DNA of 11,409 bases, from the NCBI GenBank assembly GCA_937874515.1, contig CALNBV010000164.1, forward strand, positions 1 through 11,409, given 5' to 3'. Source of the DNA: an uncultured Paenibacillaceae bacterium (lineage in GTDB: Bacteria; Bacillota; Bacilli; Aneurinibacillales; Aneurinibacillaceae). Positions 1 through 7,114 of the stretch are shown here, piece by piece. The translations under genes and the position numbers were made by a program. The notes under the pieces were generated by a model. The model made no database searches, was not told where the DNA came from, and saw only the letters and a list, made by a program, of their open reading frames with translations. Positions within the stretch are counted from its first letter, which is position 1. Each line of letters opens with the position of its first letter.

Positions 1-2
1 GC

Positions 3-1427
3 AGGGAATACGATCATCAGTATATTCATATTGCACAGGATGAGTTGGAAAGGGCAGTTAATATTTTAAATGACCTTCTATCTGTTTCAAGGCCTAATCC
101 AACGAATGAACCTTTTGTTTCCATTAATGTTGCATCTGAATTAGAAGCAACATTGCTTCTTTTTCAAAATCAACTATATTCTATTGATGTGAGGAAAGGA
201 TTTTCTAACTCCAATATTACAATTCTTGGAAAGAAAAATCAATTAAAAAAAGCGTTGTTTAATTTGATTAAAAATGCTATTGAAGCTATGCCTGATGGGG
301 GAACATTAACCATTGGACAATATCTGGACCATCGTGGTGTCCATGTGTCAATAGAAGATACAGGTTATGGAATTCCTAAAGATAAGATTCCAATTCTAGG
401 AACCCCCTTTTTTACTATGAAAAAAGATGGGACAGGCATGGGTTTAGCTCAAGTATACAGCACGATTAATGAAAACAATGGCCAGATACAGGTGCACAGT
501 CAGGAAGGAATTGGAACGAAATTCCACATTTTTTTTCCTATTGCATCCGCAGAACAGTCCATCGATGATTATTTAGGAGGGGCACTTATGAATGTCTCAG
601 TAAAAGAAAAACAAAGCCTACAAGATTTTCTTGTGGAAAATTCAGATCAATTAACTGATATTTGGTTTAGTTATCTTGAAGATACAAAAAGTTATATATT
701 CGAGTTACATGATGAAAATGAATTATCAAAACAGAGATTTCAAGAACTTATTGAACTCATCTCAAAGAATGTGGAACATATTAATTATGATGAAATTCAG
801 AGTTGGACAAAAGAGATTGGGATAAACAGGGCTCGCCTTGATTTTCCTATTAATCTTTCCTGGGAAATTTTCCAATCCACCCGGGAAATTCTTTGGAAAT
901 CCATTGAAACTTATTATACCCAGTCTGACAATACCATTGGAATGAAAGAGCTTTTTACATTAGAAAGAAAAGTGAATAATGTAGTAGATATTATTATTAA
1001 TCACTTTACCTCTTTCTATGTGAATTATAAAAACGAATTATTAAAAAGCCAGAGGGAAACTGTAGATGAACTTTCGGTTCCAGTCATTCCTCTAACAAAT
1101 GAAATTTGCATTCTTCCCATTACAGGAAATGTAGATACGTATCGGGCAAAGCGGATTCGCGAAAGAACGTTACAGCGTGTAAAAGAATTAAAGGCGAAGA
1201 AATTAATCATTGATATTTCTGGAGTGCCTTATGTAGATACAGCAGTAGTGAATCATCTGTTTAAAATCGTAAAAGGAATCAAGTTATTGGGTTGTTCCAC
1301 AGTCCTGACAGGTATTAGTGCAGAGATTGCAGATACCATGATTGAATTAGGTGTAGAAATCGACAACCAGATGGAAACCAAATCCGATTTACAGCAAGCA
1401 TTACAGGATATTGGCTTATTAAAGTAA
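3..1427 (+). CDS. Histidine kinase catalytic domain fused to RsbR-like STAS protein (5' truncated)
   Basis: The frame is open from base 3, so the true start lies left of the window. In order it encodes: the second half of a HisKA dimerisation helix pair (LERAVNILNDLL then SRP, near 45-100); a HATPase_c domain with N box (NLIKNAIEAMPDGG, about 256-302), G1 box (DTGYGIP, about 358-378) and G2 box (DGTGMGLA, about 427-450); then from 588 a 279-residue RsbR-like region with an RsbR/RsbU-type helical N-terminal domain and a C-terminal STAS domain (about 1063-1427). The STAS part keeps two DT motifs (Thr codons at 1137 and 1239) 34 residues apart, the spacing of the two RsbT-phosphorylated threonines of B. 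subtilis RsbRA. The phospho-accepting His and any sensor domain are outside the window. Family knowledge suggests a soluble signalling protein, either a two-component sensor or a stressosome-type scaffold. The signal and target are unknown. The fusion is unusual, and the internal start at 588 could give a separate RsbR-like product. A terminator follows it. Confidence 0.88.
   Translation, partial: REYDHQYIHIAQDELERAVNILNDLLSVSRPNPTNEPFVSINVASELEATLLLFQNQLYSIDVRKGFSNSNITILGKKNQLKKALFNLIKNAIEAMPDGGTLTIGQYLDHRGVHVSIEDTGYGIPKDKIPILGTPFFTMKKDGTGMGLAQVYSTINENNGQIQVHSQEGIGTKFHIFFPIASAEQSIDDYLGGALMNVSVKEKQSLQDFLVENSDQLTDIWFSYLEDTKSYIFELHDENELSKQRFQELIELISKNVEHINYDEIQSWTKEIGINRARLDFPINLSWEIFQSTREILWKSIETYYTQSDNTIGMKELFTLERKVNNVVDIIINHFTSFYVNYKNELLKSQRETVDELSVPVIPLTNEICILPITGNVDTYRAKRIRERTLQRVKELKAKKLIIDISGVPYVDTAVVNHLFKIVKGIKLLGCSTVLTGISAEIADTMIELGVEIDNQMETKSDLQQALQDIGLLK
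575..590 (+). promoter_or_regulatory. Internal ribosome binding site and ATG at the kinase/RsbR junction
   Basis: AGGAGG at 575-580 is followed 7 bases later by ATG at 588, in frame with the surrounding kinase reading frame. Translation from here would give a 279-residue protein, close to the usual length of a free-standing RsbR paralogue (about 270-280 residues). The fusion's linker residues LGG are encoded by the ribosome binding site itself. That is what would be expected if two adjacent genes became one by loss of a stop codon, or if one gene makes both a long and a short product. No expression evidence is available from sequence alone. Confidence 0.6.
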
Positions 1428-1439
1428 GAAATGAAACTT

Positions 1440-1470
1440 AGGGACCCTTTCACAGGGTCTCTTTTTTTTT
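1440..1470 (+). terminator. Rho-independent terminator after the kinase-RsbR gene
   Basis: Nine paired bases (AGGGACCCT at 1440-1448 against AGGGTCTCT at 1454-1462, one G-T wobble) close a 5-base loop and run into a T tract ending at 1470. It sits 13 bases after the TAA stop and separates the signalling gene from the pilus operon. Confidence 0.9.
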
Positions 1471-1473
1471 GTG

Positions 1474-1479
1474 TATAAT
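1474..1479 (+). promoter_or_regulatory. Possible -10 element for the pilus operon
   Basis: A perfect TATAAT lies just after the terminator T tract and about 100 bases before pilB. No convincing -35 sits 16-18 bases upstream, because that position falls inside the terminator hairpin. The site could therefore be chance, or it could need an activator or another contact. The rest of 1480-1577 is A-rich leader in which no riboswitch was recognised. Confidence 0.25.
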
Positions 1480-1577
1480 TCCTGCGCTTTTAAACAGTCT
1501 AAAAATACAAAGAAATGTTGGAGGGAATGCCTATAGAGTAAAAAATGAAGAAAAAAAAACCGTAAAAGGTGAAATGT

Positions 1578-3248
1578 ATGCAGAAAACCCATCATCCCAT
1601 TGGGAAGCTTTTGCTTTCCGCAAATTTAATATCTGAGTCTGATTTAATCCGATGCATGCAAATCCAAAGGGAAACAGGAGAAAAATTACGGGACATTGTT
1701 GTAAAAGAAGAATTAATTAGCGAAGAAAAAATTGTACAACTTCTTGCTGATCAAATGGGTTTTCCTTATATTGACCTTCACCGTGCAGAGGTTAAAGAAG
1801 ATGCATTAAAAATTATTAACGAGGATACAGCAAAAAGAAATACTATTTTTCCTGTTTCTGTTGAAAATCATGTTCTATCTATCGCCACATCAGATCCTCT
1901 GAATATGTCAGTAATGGATGATTTATATTTAATTACTGGGTATGAAATGAATGTGGTTGTGGCTACCAGCAAAGATATTGAATGGGCCATAAATCGGTAT
2001 TATCTACCACAGGGAAATAAACCACCCCAGGAAGAGACTCAGGGCCCAGAGGAAACAAAAATATTGGAATTAGATGAGGTAGATGACCAGAGCGCTCCGG
2101 CCATTACCTTAACACAATCCATTATTGAGAAAGCCGTTGCAAGAAAAACAAGTGATATTCATGTTGAACAGCACGAGAAGGAAATGATTGTCCGTTATCG
2201 GATTGATGGCGTTCTCCACGATATTATGGTGATTCCTGAAACCTTACGACCAGCTGTGATTTCCCGTCTGAAAATTATGGCGAATATATCCATTACCGAA
2301 AAGAGAAAACCCCAGGATGGGGGATTTCATCTTAAGATTGATCAGCATTTACTCGATGTTCGAATGTCTACCCTGCCTACTCTTTTCGGGGAGAAGATTG
2401 TTCTTCGTTTGCTTTATAAAGAAAACATTTTTAAATTAGAGCAGTTAAATTTTTCTCCGGAAAATCTTCAGATGGTGAAGAAAGCCATTAAATTTCCCTA
2501 TGGCATTATGTTGGTGACAGGACCGACTGGAAGCGGGAAAACAACAACCCTGTATTCAGTCCTTCATGAATTAAATACCCTGGAGAAAAACATCGTTACC
2601 GTTGAAGATCCTGTGGAGTACGTTCTTCCCCGGATTAATCAGATCCAAATTAACTCCCGGGCAGGCTTAAGCTTCGCTTCAGGCCTTCGCTCTATTTTGC
2701 GCCAGGACCCTGATATTGTCATGGTGGGGGAAATCCGTGATGAAGAAACAGCCCAAATTGCAGTACAGGCGGCTTTAACAGGACATTTAGTTCTCAGTAC
2801 CCTTCATACCAACACGGCCCTTGGTAGCCTTTATCGATTGTTAAACATGGGGGTGGAAGCTTATTTATTGGCAGCTTCCCTAAAGGCCATGGTAGCCCAA
2901 CGCCTTGTTCGGCGAATCTGTCCTGAATGTAAAAAAGAAGTGGAAATTCAAAAAGAAGTGTTAGAGCGTATTGGAATTATGAAAAGCCCTTATGCACCCG
3001 AAAAATTTTATTGGGGCAGCGGGTGTTTTCATTGCCAAAACACAGGATATCAGGGAAGGGTAGCCATCCAGGAGGTCATCCTGGTGGATGATGAATTAAG
3101 TGAATTAATTAGTCGGGCCGCTCCTGAACAAGAAATGATGGATGCACTGGAGAAGAAAAATTTCGATTCTCTCTTTGATGACGGTGTAAAAAAAATAGCC
3201 CTGGGTCTTACTACTGTGGAAGAATTTTTACGTGTTGTTTATTACTGA
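1578..3248 (+). CDS. pilB: Type IV pilus extension ATPase PilB (GspE/PilB family)
   Basis: This is the cytoplasmic hexameric ATPase that powers pilus polymerisation through PilC. The chosen ATG at 1578 gives 556 residues and has AAAGGTGA 5-6 bases upstream. An in-frame GTG at 1569 would add three residues but overlaps that site. Domains: an N-terminal MshEN-like domain (about 5-60, with more of the N-terminal domain to about 145), then the secretion ATPase core with Walker A GPTGSGKT (315-322), Walker B DIVMVGE (379-385), a His box around STLHTN, and a zinc tetracysteine motif C448-x2-C451 ... C483-x2-C486. These, with the length and the following pilC, are typical of PilB/GspE rather than PilT, which is shorter and lacks the N-terminal domain. 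Oddity: the MshEN motifs keep the Leu/Gln pattern but only one of four expected glycines. It is the first gene of the operon, 18 bases before pilC. Confidence 0.95.
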   Translation: MQKTHHPIGKLLLSANLISESDLIRCMQIQRETGEKLRDIVVKEELISEEKIVQLLADQMGFPYIDLHRAEVKEDALKIINEDTAKRNTIFPVSVENHVLSIATSDPLNMSVMDDLYLITGYEMNVVVATSKDIEWAINRYYLPQGNKPPQEETQGPEETKILELDEVDDQSAPAITLTQSIIEKAVARKTSDIHVEQHEKEMIVRYRIDGVLHDIMVIPETLRPAVISRLKIMANISITEKRKPQDGGFHLKIDQHLLDVRMSTLPTLFGEKIVLRLLYKENIFKLEQLNFSPENLQMVKKAIKFPYGIMLVTGPTGSGKTTTLYSVLHELNTLEKNIVTVEDPVEYVLPRINQIQINSRAGLSFASGLRSILRQDPDIVMVGEIRDEETAQIAVQAALTGHLVLSTLHTNTALGSLYRLLNMGVEAYLLAASLKAMVAQRLVRRICPECKKEVEIQKEVLERIGIMKSPYAPEKFYWGSGCFHCQNTGYQGRVAIQEVILVDDELSELISRAAPEQEMMDALEKKNFDSLFDDGVKKIALGLTTVEEFLRVVYY

Positions 3249-3265
3249 TAAGGGGAATAGTACAA

Positions 3266-4471
3266 ATGGCACCAATGTATGATTTCACAGCCATTAATAA
3301 AAATAACTCAAGAATTAGTGGCATTCTAAAAGCAAATACTGAGTTGGACCTGTTAACTGAATTACAAGGAAACGGGTACACCGTCACAAAAATTAGGGAA
3401 AAGAGGGAAGAAAAGCCCTTTTTTCAGAAAAAAATTTCACTGAGAGAAATGTCGTTATTATGCCGGCAACTAGGCACCATGGTTCGGGTAGGTGTGCCAA
3501 TCCTGCAATCCCTAAACACCATTGAACGACAAATGGATAATAAGCTGTTAAAAAGTATTTTAAATAAGGTAGCAGGAGATCTGTCTGTAGGGACGACCTT
3601 ATCCCAGGCCTTTGAAAAGCATGACCAGTATTTCCCGCCTTTATTTACAAAAATGCTTCGTGCAGCGGAAAAGGGAGGAAATTTAGAAAGTTCCCTCGCT
3701 TTACTGGCGGATACTTTCAATAAGGATTATTTAGTAAATAAACGGGTGAAAAGTGCCCTTACGTATCCAGTTGTGGTCCTGGTTGTAGCCATTGTCTTAG
3801 TGATTTTTTTGATGGTTTTTATTCTCCCGATTTTTGTGGACATGTTTAAAGGGATGAATGTCCCTCTTCCATTGTTAACCAGAATCCTTTTGGGAACCAA
3901 AGACTTTTTTGTTTCTTTTGGATTGTACTTATTGATTCCCATAGCCTTTGGAGGGTACTGGTTTTCCCGATGGATGAAAACCGATAAGGGAAAGGAAAAA
4001 GTAGATGGGTTTTTGTTTAAGATTCCTGTAGTAAAGGGAATCATTCAAAAAATGGCTGCTTATCGATTTAGCCAAACCTTACGGGATTTATATGCCAGTG
4101 GTGTTCCTATTGAAAGTTCTTTGCACACTGTTGCCCAGGTCATAGGAAATAAGCATGTATCTAACGCTTTGCGAGAAGTCATTGCAGATATAAGCCGGGG
4201 GACGGGCATTACAGATGCCCTGGAAAAAACCCACGTATTTCCCGATTTGTTGATTTCAATGGTGCGCATTGGGGAAGAAACAGGGGATATGGAGACCATG
4301 TTAGGAGAAGTTTCCTCTTACTCCCAGTATGAGTTAGAGCAGGGCATTAGCCAATTTGTTTCACTCATTGAACCATTAATGATTGTCTTCATTGGTGTGT
4401 TTGTTGGGGCCATTGTCATTAGCGTAATCTTGCCAATGTATGAAGGTATGAGTCAAATTGGAAAACAATAA
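3266..4471 (+). CDS. pilC: Type IV pilus inner-membrane platform protein PilC (GspF family)
   Basis: This is the membrane platform that couples the PilB motor to the growing fibre. The 401 residues are normal for the family. Two GspF repeats are visible: residues about 64-187 (REMSLLCRQLGTMVRVGVPIL at the start) and about 267-390 (RFSQTLRDLYASGVPI at the start). Hydrophobic segments lie at about 168-190, 217-233 and 370-391, the usual three-helix layout. The ATG at 3266 has AAGGGG upstream; a second in-frame ATG three codons on is also possible. It sits between pilB and the first pilin gene, the conserved order in Gram-positive type IV pilus and com-type operons. Nothing looks broken. Confidence 0.95.
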   Translation: MAPMYDFTAINKNNSRISGILKANTELDLLTELQGNGYTVTKIREKREEKPFFQKKISLREMSLLCRQLGTMVRVGVPILQSLNTIERQMDNKLLKSILNKVAGDLSVGTTLSQAFEKHDQYFPPLFTKMLRAAEKGGNLESSLALLADTFNKDYLVNKRVKSALTYPVVVLVVAIVLVIFLMVFILPIFVDMFKGMNVPLPLLTRILLGTKDFFVSFGLYLLIPIAFGGYWFSRWMKTDKGKEKVDGFLFKIPVVKGIIQKMAAYRFSQTLRDLYASGVPIESSLHTVAQVIGNKHVSNALREVIADISRGTGITDALEKTHVFPDLLISMVRIGEETGDMETMLGEVSSYSQYELEQGISQFVSLIEPLMIVFIGVFVGAIVISVILPMYEGMSQIGKQ

Positions 4472-4496
4472 AAAATGGAAAGGAAGTTGATTAATT

Positions 4497-4880
4497 ATGG
4501 ATTTTGCATTTAAACGTGTTCGTCAACAAAAAGGATTTACCCTCATTGAATTGCTTGTTGTTATCGCCATTCTTGCGGTATTAGCAGCCATTGTTGTACC
4601 TCGGGTTGTATCCAATATTGGGGAAGCAAGAGCCAGTGCTGATTTAGCAAACCGGGCCATGCTTCAATCTGCAGTGGAACGTTATTTTATTGCACATAGT
4701 ACTTTTCCAGTTGCAGCAGGTGGAGATGCTACATTAGGTGATGGTACAGTTGATACTACAACACTAACGACTGAAAAACTTATTTCTTCTGGTCCAACAG
4801 ATCCGTGGAAAGCTGGTCGAACTTATGCTATGGAGGGTGGTGTAGTATCTGCGTTAGGAGCGCCTGGTGCGACACCGTAA
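4497..4880 (+). CDS. pilA: Type IV prepilin, probable major pilin (PilA-like)
   Basis: A 127-residue class III prepilin. The short basic leader ends at Lys12-Gly13, with predicted cleavage before FTLIE, and Glu at mature +5. It continues into the classic hydrophobic helix with a Pro near mature +22 (LLVVIAILAVLAAIVVPRV). The ATG has AAGGAAG upstream. The C-terminal half is rich in Thr, Gly and Ala and has no cysteine, so there is no disulphide-closed D-region of the proteobacterial kind. A PWKAG segment resembles the short pseudopilin fold (GspG/ComGC style). Its place directly after pilC and its best-consensus leader make it the likely main fibre subunit. Which pilin is major is inferred, not shown. 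Confidence 0.87.
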   Translation: MDFAFKRVRQQKGFTLIELLVVIAILAVLAAIVVPRVVSNIGEARASADLANRAMLQSAVERYFIAHSTFPVAAGGDATLGDGTVDTTTLTTEKLISSGPTDPWKAGRTYAMEGGVVSALGAPGATP

Positions 4881-4889
4881 TGATAGATA

Positions 4890-5330
4890 ATGAAAAGGAT
4901 ATTACGTAACCAAAGAGGACAAACATTAGTTGAGATGGTGGTTACTACCTTCATCATTTCGGTTGGTTTAATTGCCATCCTCACCTTTTTTATGGTTAGC
5001 CGCCAGGGAGTCACATCTTCCTGGCGCTATACCCAAAAGAATGAATTAGCAGGCCAGGTCATGGAGCAGTTAAAAGCTACTCCTTATGCCACCCTGCGCA
5101 CCTGGGAGCAAACCTATCGTGTAGGCGGGCAAGCCAGGGATATTAATCCCCGTACCTTTTTACCCCCATGGGAGTTTGGCACGGAATATCAAAATTACGA
5201 TATTCGCTTTGACCTGCTGGCTTATCAAAGTTACTCCCTGGACCAATTAATGAAAGTAGTTGTTCATGTGAGAGAAACCCCTACCTCACCCTGGTTAGAA
5301 AAGGGAAGCATTATTAGGATGGGTGAATGA
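4890..5330 (+). CDS. Minor type IV prepilin (PilV/GspI-like)
   Basis: 146 residues. The class III leader ends RNQRG (Gly10), predicted cleavage is before QTLVE with Glu at mature +5, and a hydrophobic helix follows (about 15-35). Mature residue 1 is Gln, not the usual Phe. The rest (about 36-146) is a soluble globular domain with several Trp and Pro and no cysteines. It starts 9 bases after the pilA stop with no strong ribosome binding site, so translational coupling is likely. Its last bases overlap the next gene in an ATGA overlap. Size and position between the major pilin and another minor prepilin fit a PilV-type minor subunit that helps start assembly. The exact family is not certain. 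Confidence 0.82.
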   Translation: MKRILRNQRGQTLVEMVVTTFIISVGLIAILTFFMVSRQGVTSSWRYTQKNELAGQVMEQLKATPYATLRTWEQTYRVGGQARDINPRTFLPPWEFGTEYQNYDIRFDLLAYQSYSLDQLMKVVVHVRETPTSPWLEKGSIIRMGE

Positions 5331-5848
5331 AGTTGAGAAAAAAACTAAGATGCCAAAAGGGTTTTACTCTGGTTGAGTTACTGGTTACCATTGCCATATT
5401 ATCCATTGTTACTGTGTTATTAGCCGGGATCTTTCGGGAAGGAACCTTAAGTTCCAGACATGCCATTGAAGATTCCGGATTAAATGTGACCTTTCGGATG
5501 AAAGCTGATGGCATCCGTGATGATATTCGTTCCAGTAAAACAGGAACCGTAAGCGGGACAACCTATCCTGTTTTTAATAATACAACGAAAACCCTCACCC
5601 TGTTTACCGGAACCACAGGTGCCCCGGCTACAGTGGAATATTACTTATCTGGCAACATTCTTTATCGCAAAGCTTCAGGGGGAACAGCTACAGAATATTT
5701 AACAGATGTCACTGTTTTTGATGTAGCCATGAGCGGTTCTGCCGTTGATGTAACCCTGCAAGTGAATCGTATATCCTCAGATTATTCAAGAAGAGCCTAT
5801 GAAAAGAGCATTACCATTAAAGCAAAACCCAGAGTCCATATTTCTTAG
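5327..5848 (+). CDS. Minor type IV prepilin (PilW/GspJ-like)
   Basis: 173 residues. The basic leader MKLRKKLRCQKG is followed by predicted cleavage before FTLVE, with Glu at mature +5 and a hydrophobic helix (about 15-37). The soluble domain is beta-rich in appearance, with many Thr, Val and Ser residues (for example TKTLTLFTGTT, VDVTLQVNRI). It overlaps the upstream minor prepilin gene by four bases (ATGA), so the two are probably translationally coupled. GGATGG lies just upstream of the ATG. Position and size resemble the PilW/GspJ type of minor subunit. The fine assignment among minor pilins is inference. Confidence 0.82.
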   Translation: MKLRKKLRCQKGFTLVELLVTIAILSIVTVLLAGIFREGTLSSRHAIEDSGLNVTFRMKADGIRDDIRSSKTGTVSGTTYPVFNNTTKTLTLFTGTTGAPATVEYYLSGNILYRKASGGTATEYLTDVTVFDVAMSGSAVDVTLQVNRISSDYSRRAYEKSITIKAKPRVHIS

Positions 5849-5866
5849 GCAAAAGGGGTAGCAGCA

Positions 5867-7114
5867 ATGAAAAAGTTCCATAATGAATCTGGGCAAAGCC
5901 TTGTACTGGCGCTTATTGTCATTAGTGTGTTAATGATTGCTGTGGTATCCGTCAGTCTATTTGCCCGCACCGATTTACAAAGTTCACAAAAACAAATTAG
6001 CCAAACGAGTGCCTATTACATTGCAGAAGCCGGATTACAACGAGCTATTCAGGATACCAATACGAACCTGTCTAATAAACAACCCCCGCCTTCTTCTTTT
6101 TCAGACCCTAATTTTAATGGGGGTTCCTATGAAGTAACATTAACGCCTAAAACCAACGAACAGGGAGAAAACATAGGCTATGACATCTTGTCCATAGGAA
6201 CTTATAAAAATGAAACAAAAAAATTGTCCACCTGGGTGAGGCCAAGGTTAACTACCACTCTTAGTGCATTGGACTATGCTCTTTATGCAAGTGATAACAT
6301 GAATATACGTACCCTTTCAGGCCTCCTTGGTATTGGACTTCTAGGTACCCATAAGATCCAGGTCAATGGCAAGGTGCATGGAAATGGAAATGTGAATATG
6401 AAACATGATGGGCTACTTCTCGTTGGGTCACCTACCATTACGGAAACTGTAAGCAGTACTGATATTAATAATATCCAGGTGCAAGGATTAGATAATTCCA
6501 AAAAGGTGGTTACTGCCAATATTCCCATGCCCTCTTTTGATTTTGACCGGGCGAGGGAACAAGCAAAAAAAGAAGGGCTCTATATTCCCCACAGTGTGAG
6601 TGATATTTCCCTTTTAGGGATTGCGCCCAATCATAAAATTATATTCATTGATGGGGATTTATCCTTAACAGGTCTTGATTTATTAGGAATTTCCTTAGCC
6701 AACCGCACCTTCGTTGTAAACGGAAATTTTACAGGCCTTTTGGAAGTCGGCGGTATTAATACCGCTGGCATTAATTTAAATATTATAGCGAAAGAAAATA
6801 TTAACTTCTTAGGAGCTGTTACTGGTTTACAGGTGAATGGCATCCTTTTTGCCCAGGGTGATAATCGCAATACGAATCAGCCCGATCCAAATTTGGGAAA
6901 GATTTCAGTTGCTGGCCATTGTGAGGTAAAGGGGTACACAGGAGCCCGAAACATTAGCATGGGAGCCGGTATTTTAAGCAGTATCTTAGGACTTATTACA
7001 GGGAAAATGGAATTCACCCATAATCCTAACGTTTTTGCAGAGGGCTATTTGCCATCAGGCCTTGGTTTTCAAGATAACGTTGTCGAAATTGTTTCCCAGG
7101 AGGCGGTGCCTTAA
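5867..7114 (+). CDS. Large PilX-like minor pilin, copy 1
   Basis: 415 residues. A short leader to Gly9, then GQSLVLALIVISVLM and a hydrophobic helix to about residue 32, followed by ARTDLQ and AYYIAEAGLQRA. This is the PilX_N/GspK-type N-terminus, which normally lacks Glu at +5 (Leu here). The body, from about residue 80, has recurring short hydrophobic-turn units such as IQVNGKVHGNGNV, VVNGNFTG and LQVNGILFAQG, suggesting a beta-solenoid or adhesin-like fold. This body is much larger than a typical 150-200 residue PilX. The ATG has AAAAGGGG 8 bases upstream. The stop overlaps the next ATG by one base (TAATG). PilX-type subunits sit at or near the pilus tip; an adhesion role here is inference. 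A diverged paralogue lies at 9111-10337. Confidence 0.8.
   Translation: MKKFHNESGQSLVLALIVISVLMIAVVSVSLFARTDLQSSQKQISQTSAYYIAEAGLQRAIQDTNTNLSNKQPPPSSFSDPNFNGGSYEVTLTPKTNEQGENIGYDILSIGTYKNETKKLSTWVRPRLTTTLSALDYALYASDNMNIRTLSGLLGIGLLGTHKIQVNGKVHGNGNVNMKHDGLLLVGSPTITETVSSTDINNIQVQGLDNSKKVVTANIPMPSFDFDRAREQAKKEGLYIPHSVSDISLLGIAPNHKIIFIDGDLSLTGLDLLGISLANRTFVVNGNFTGLLEVGGINTAGINLNIIAKENINFLGAVTGLQVNGILFAQGDNRNTNQPDPNLGKISVAGHCEVKGYTGARNISMGAGILSSILGLITGKMEFTHNPNVFAEGYLPSGLGFQDNVVEIVSQEAVP

Noticed and set aside
1520..1541. Tiny reading frame (ATG CCT ATA GAG TAA) after GGAGGG
   Set aside because: It has only four codons and just one base between the Shine-Dalgarno-like run and the ATG, too close for normal initiation.
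1480..1577. Possible c-di-GMP (GEMM) riboswitch in the pilB leader
   Set aside because: The leader is short and A-rich, and I found neither the conserved GEMM core nor a plausible paired structure.
3424..4299. Minus-strand open frames inside pilC
   Set aside because: They are antisense shadows of a well-conserved gene, with no domain match or ribosome binding site.
4871..4895. Attenuating terminator after the major pilin gene
   Set aside because: Such hairpins often set pilin excess, but the 9-base gap to the next gene holds no stem-loop or T run.
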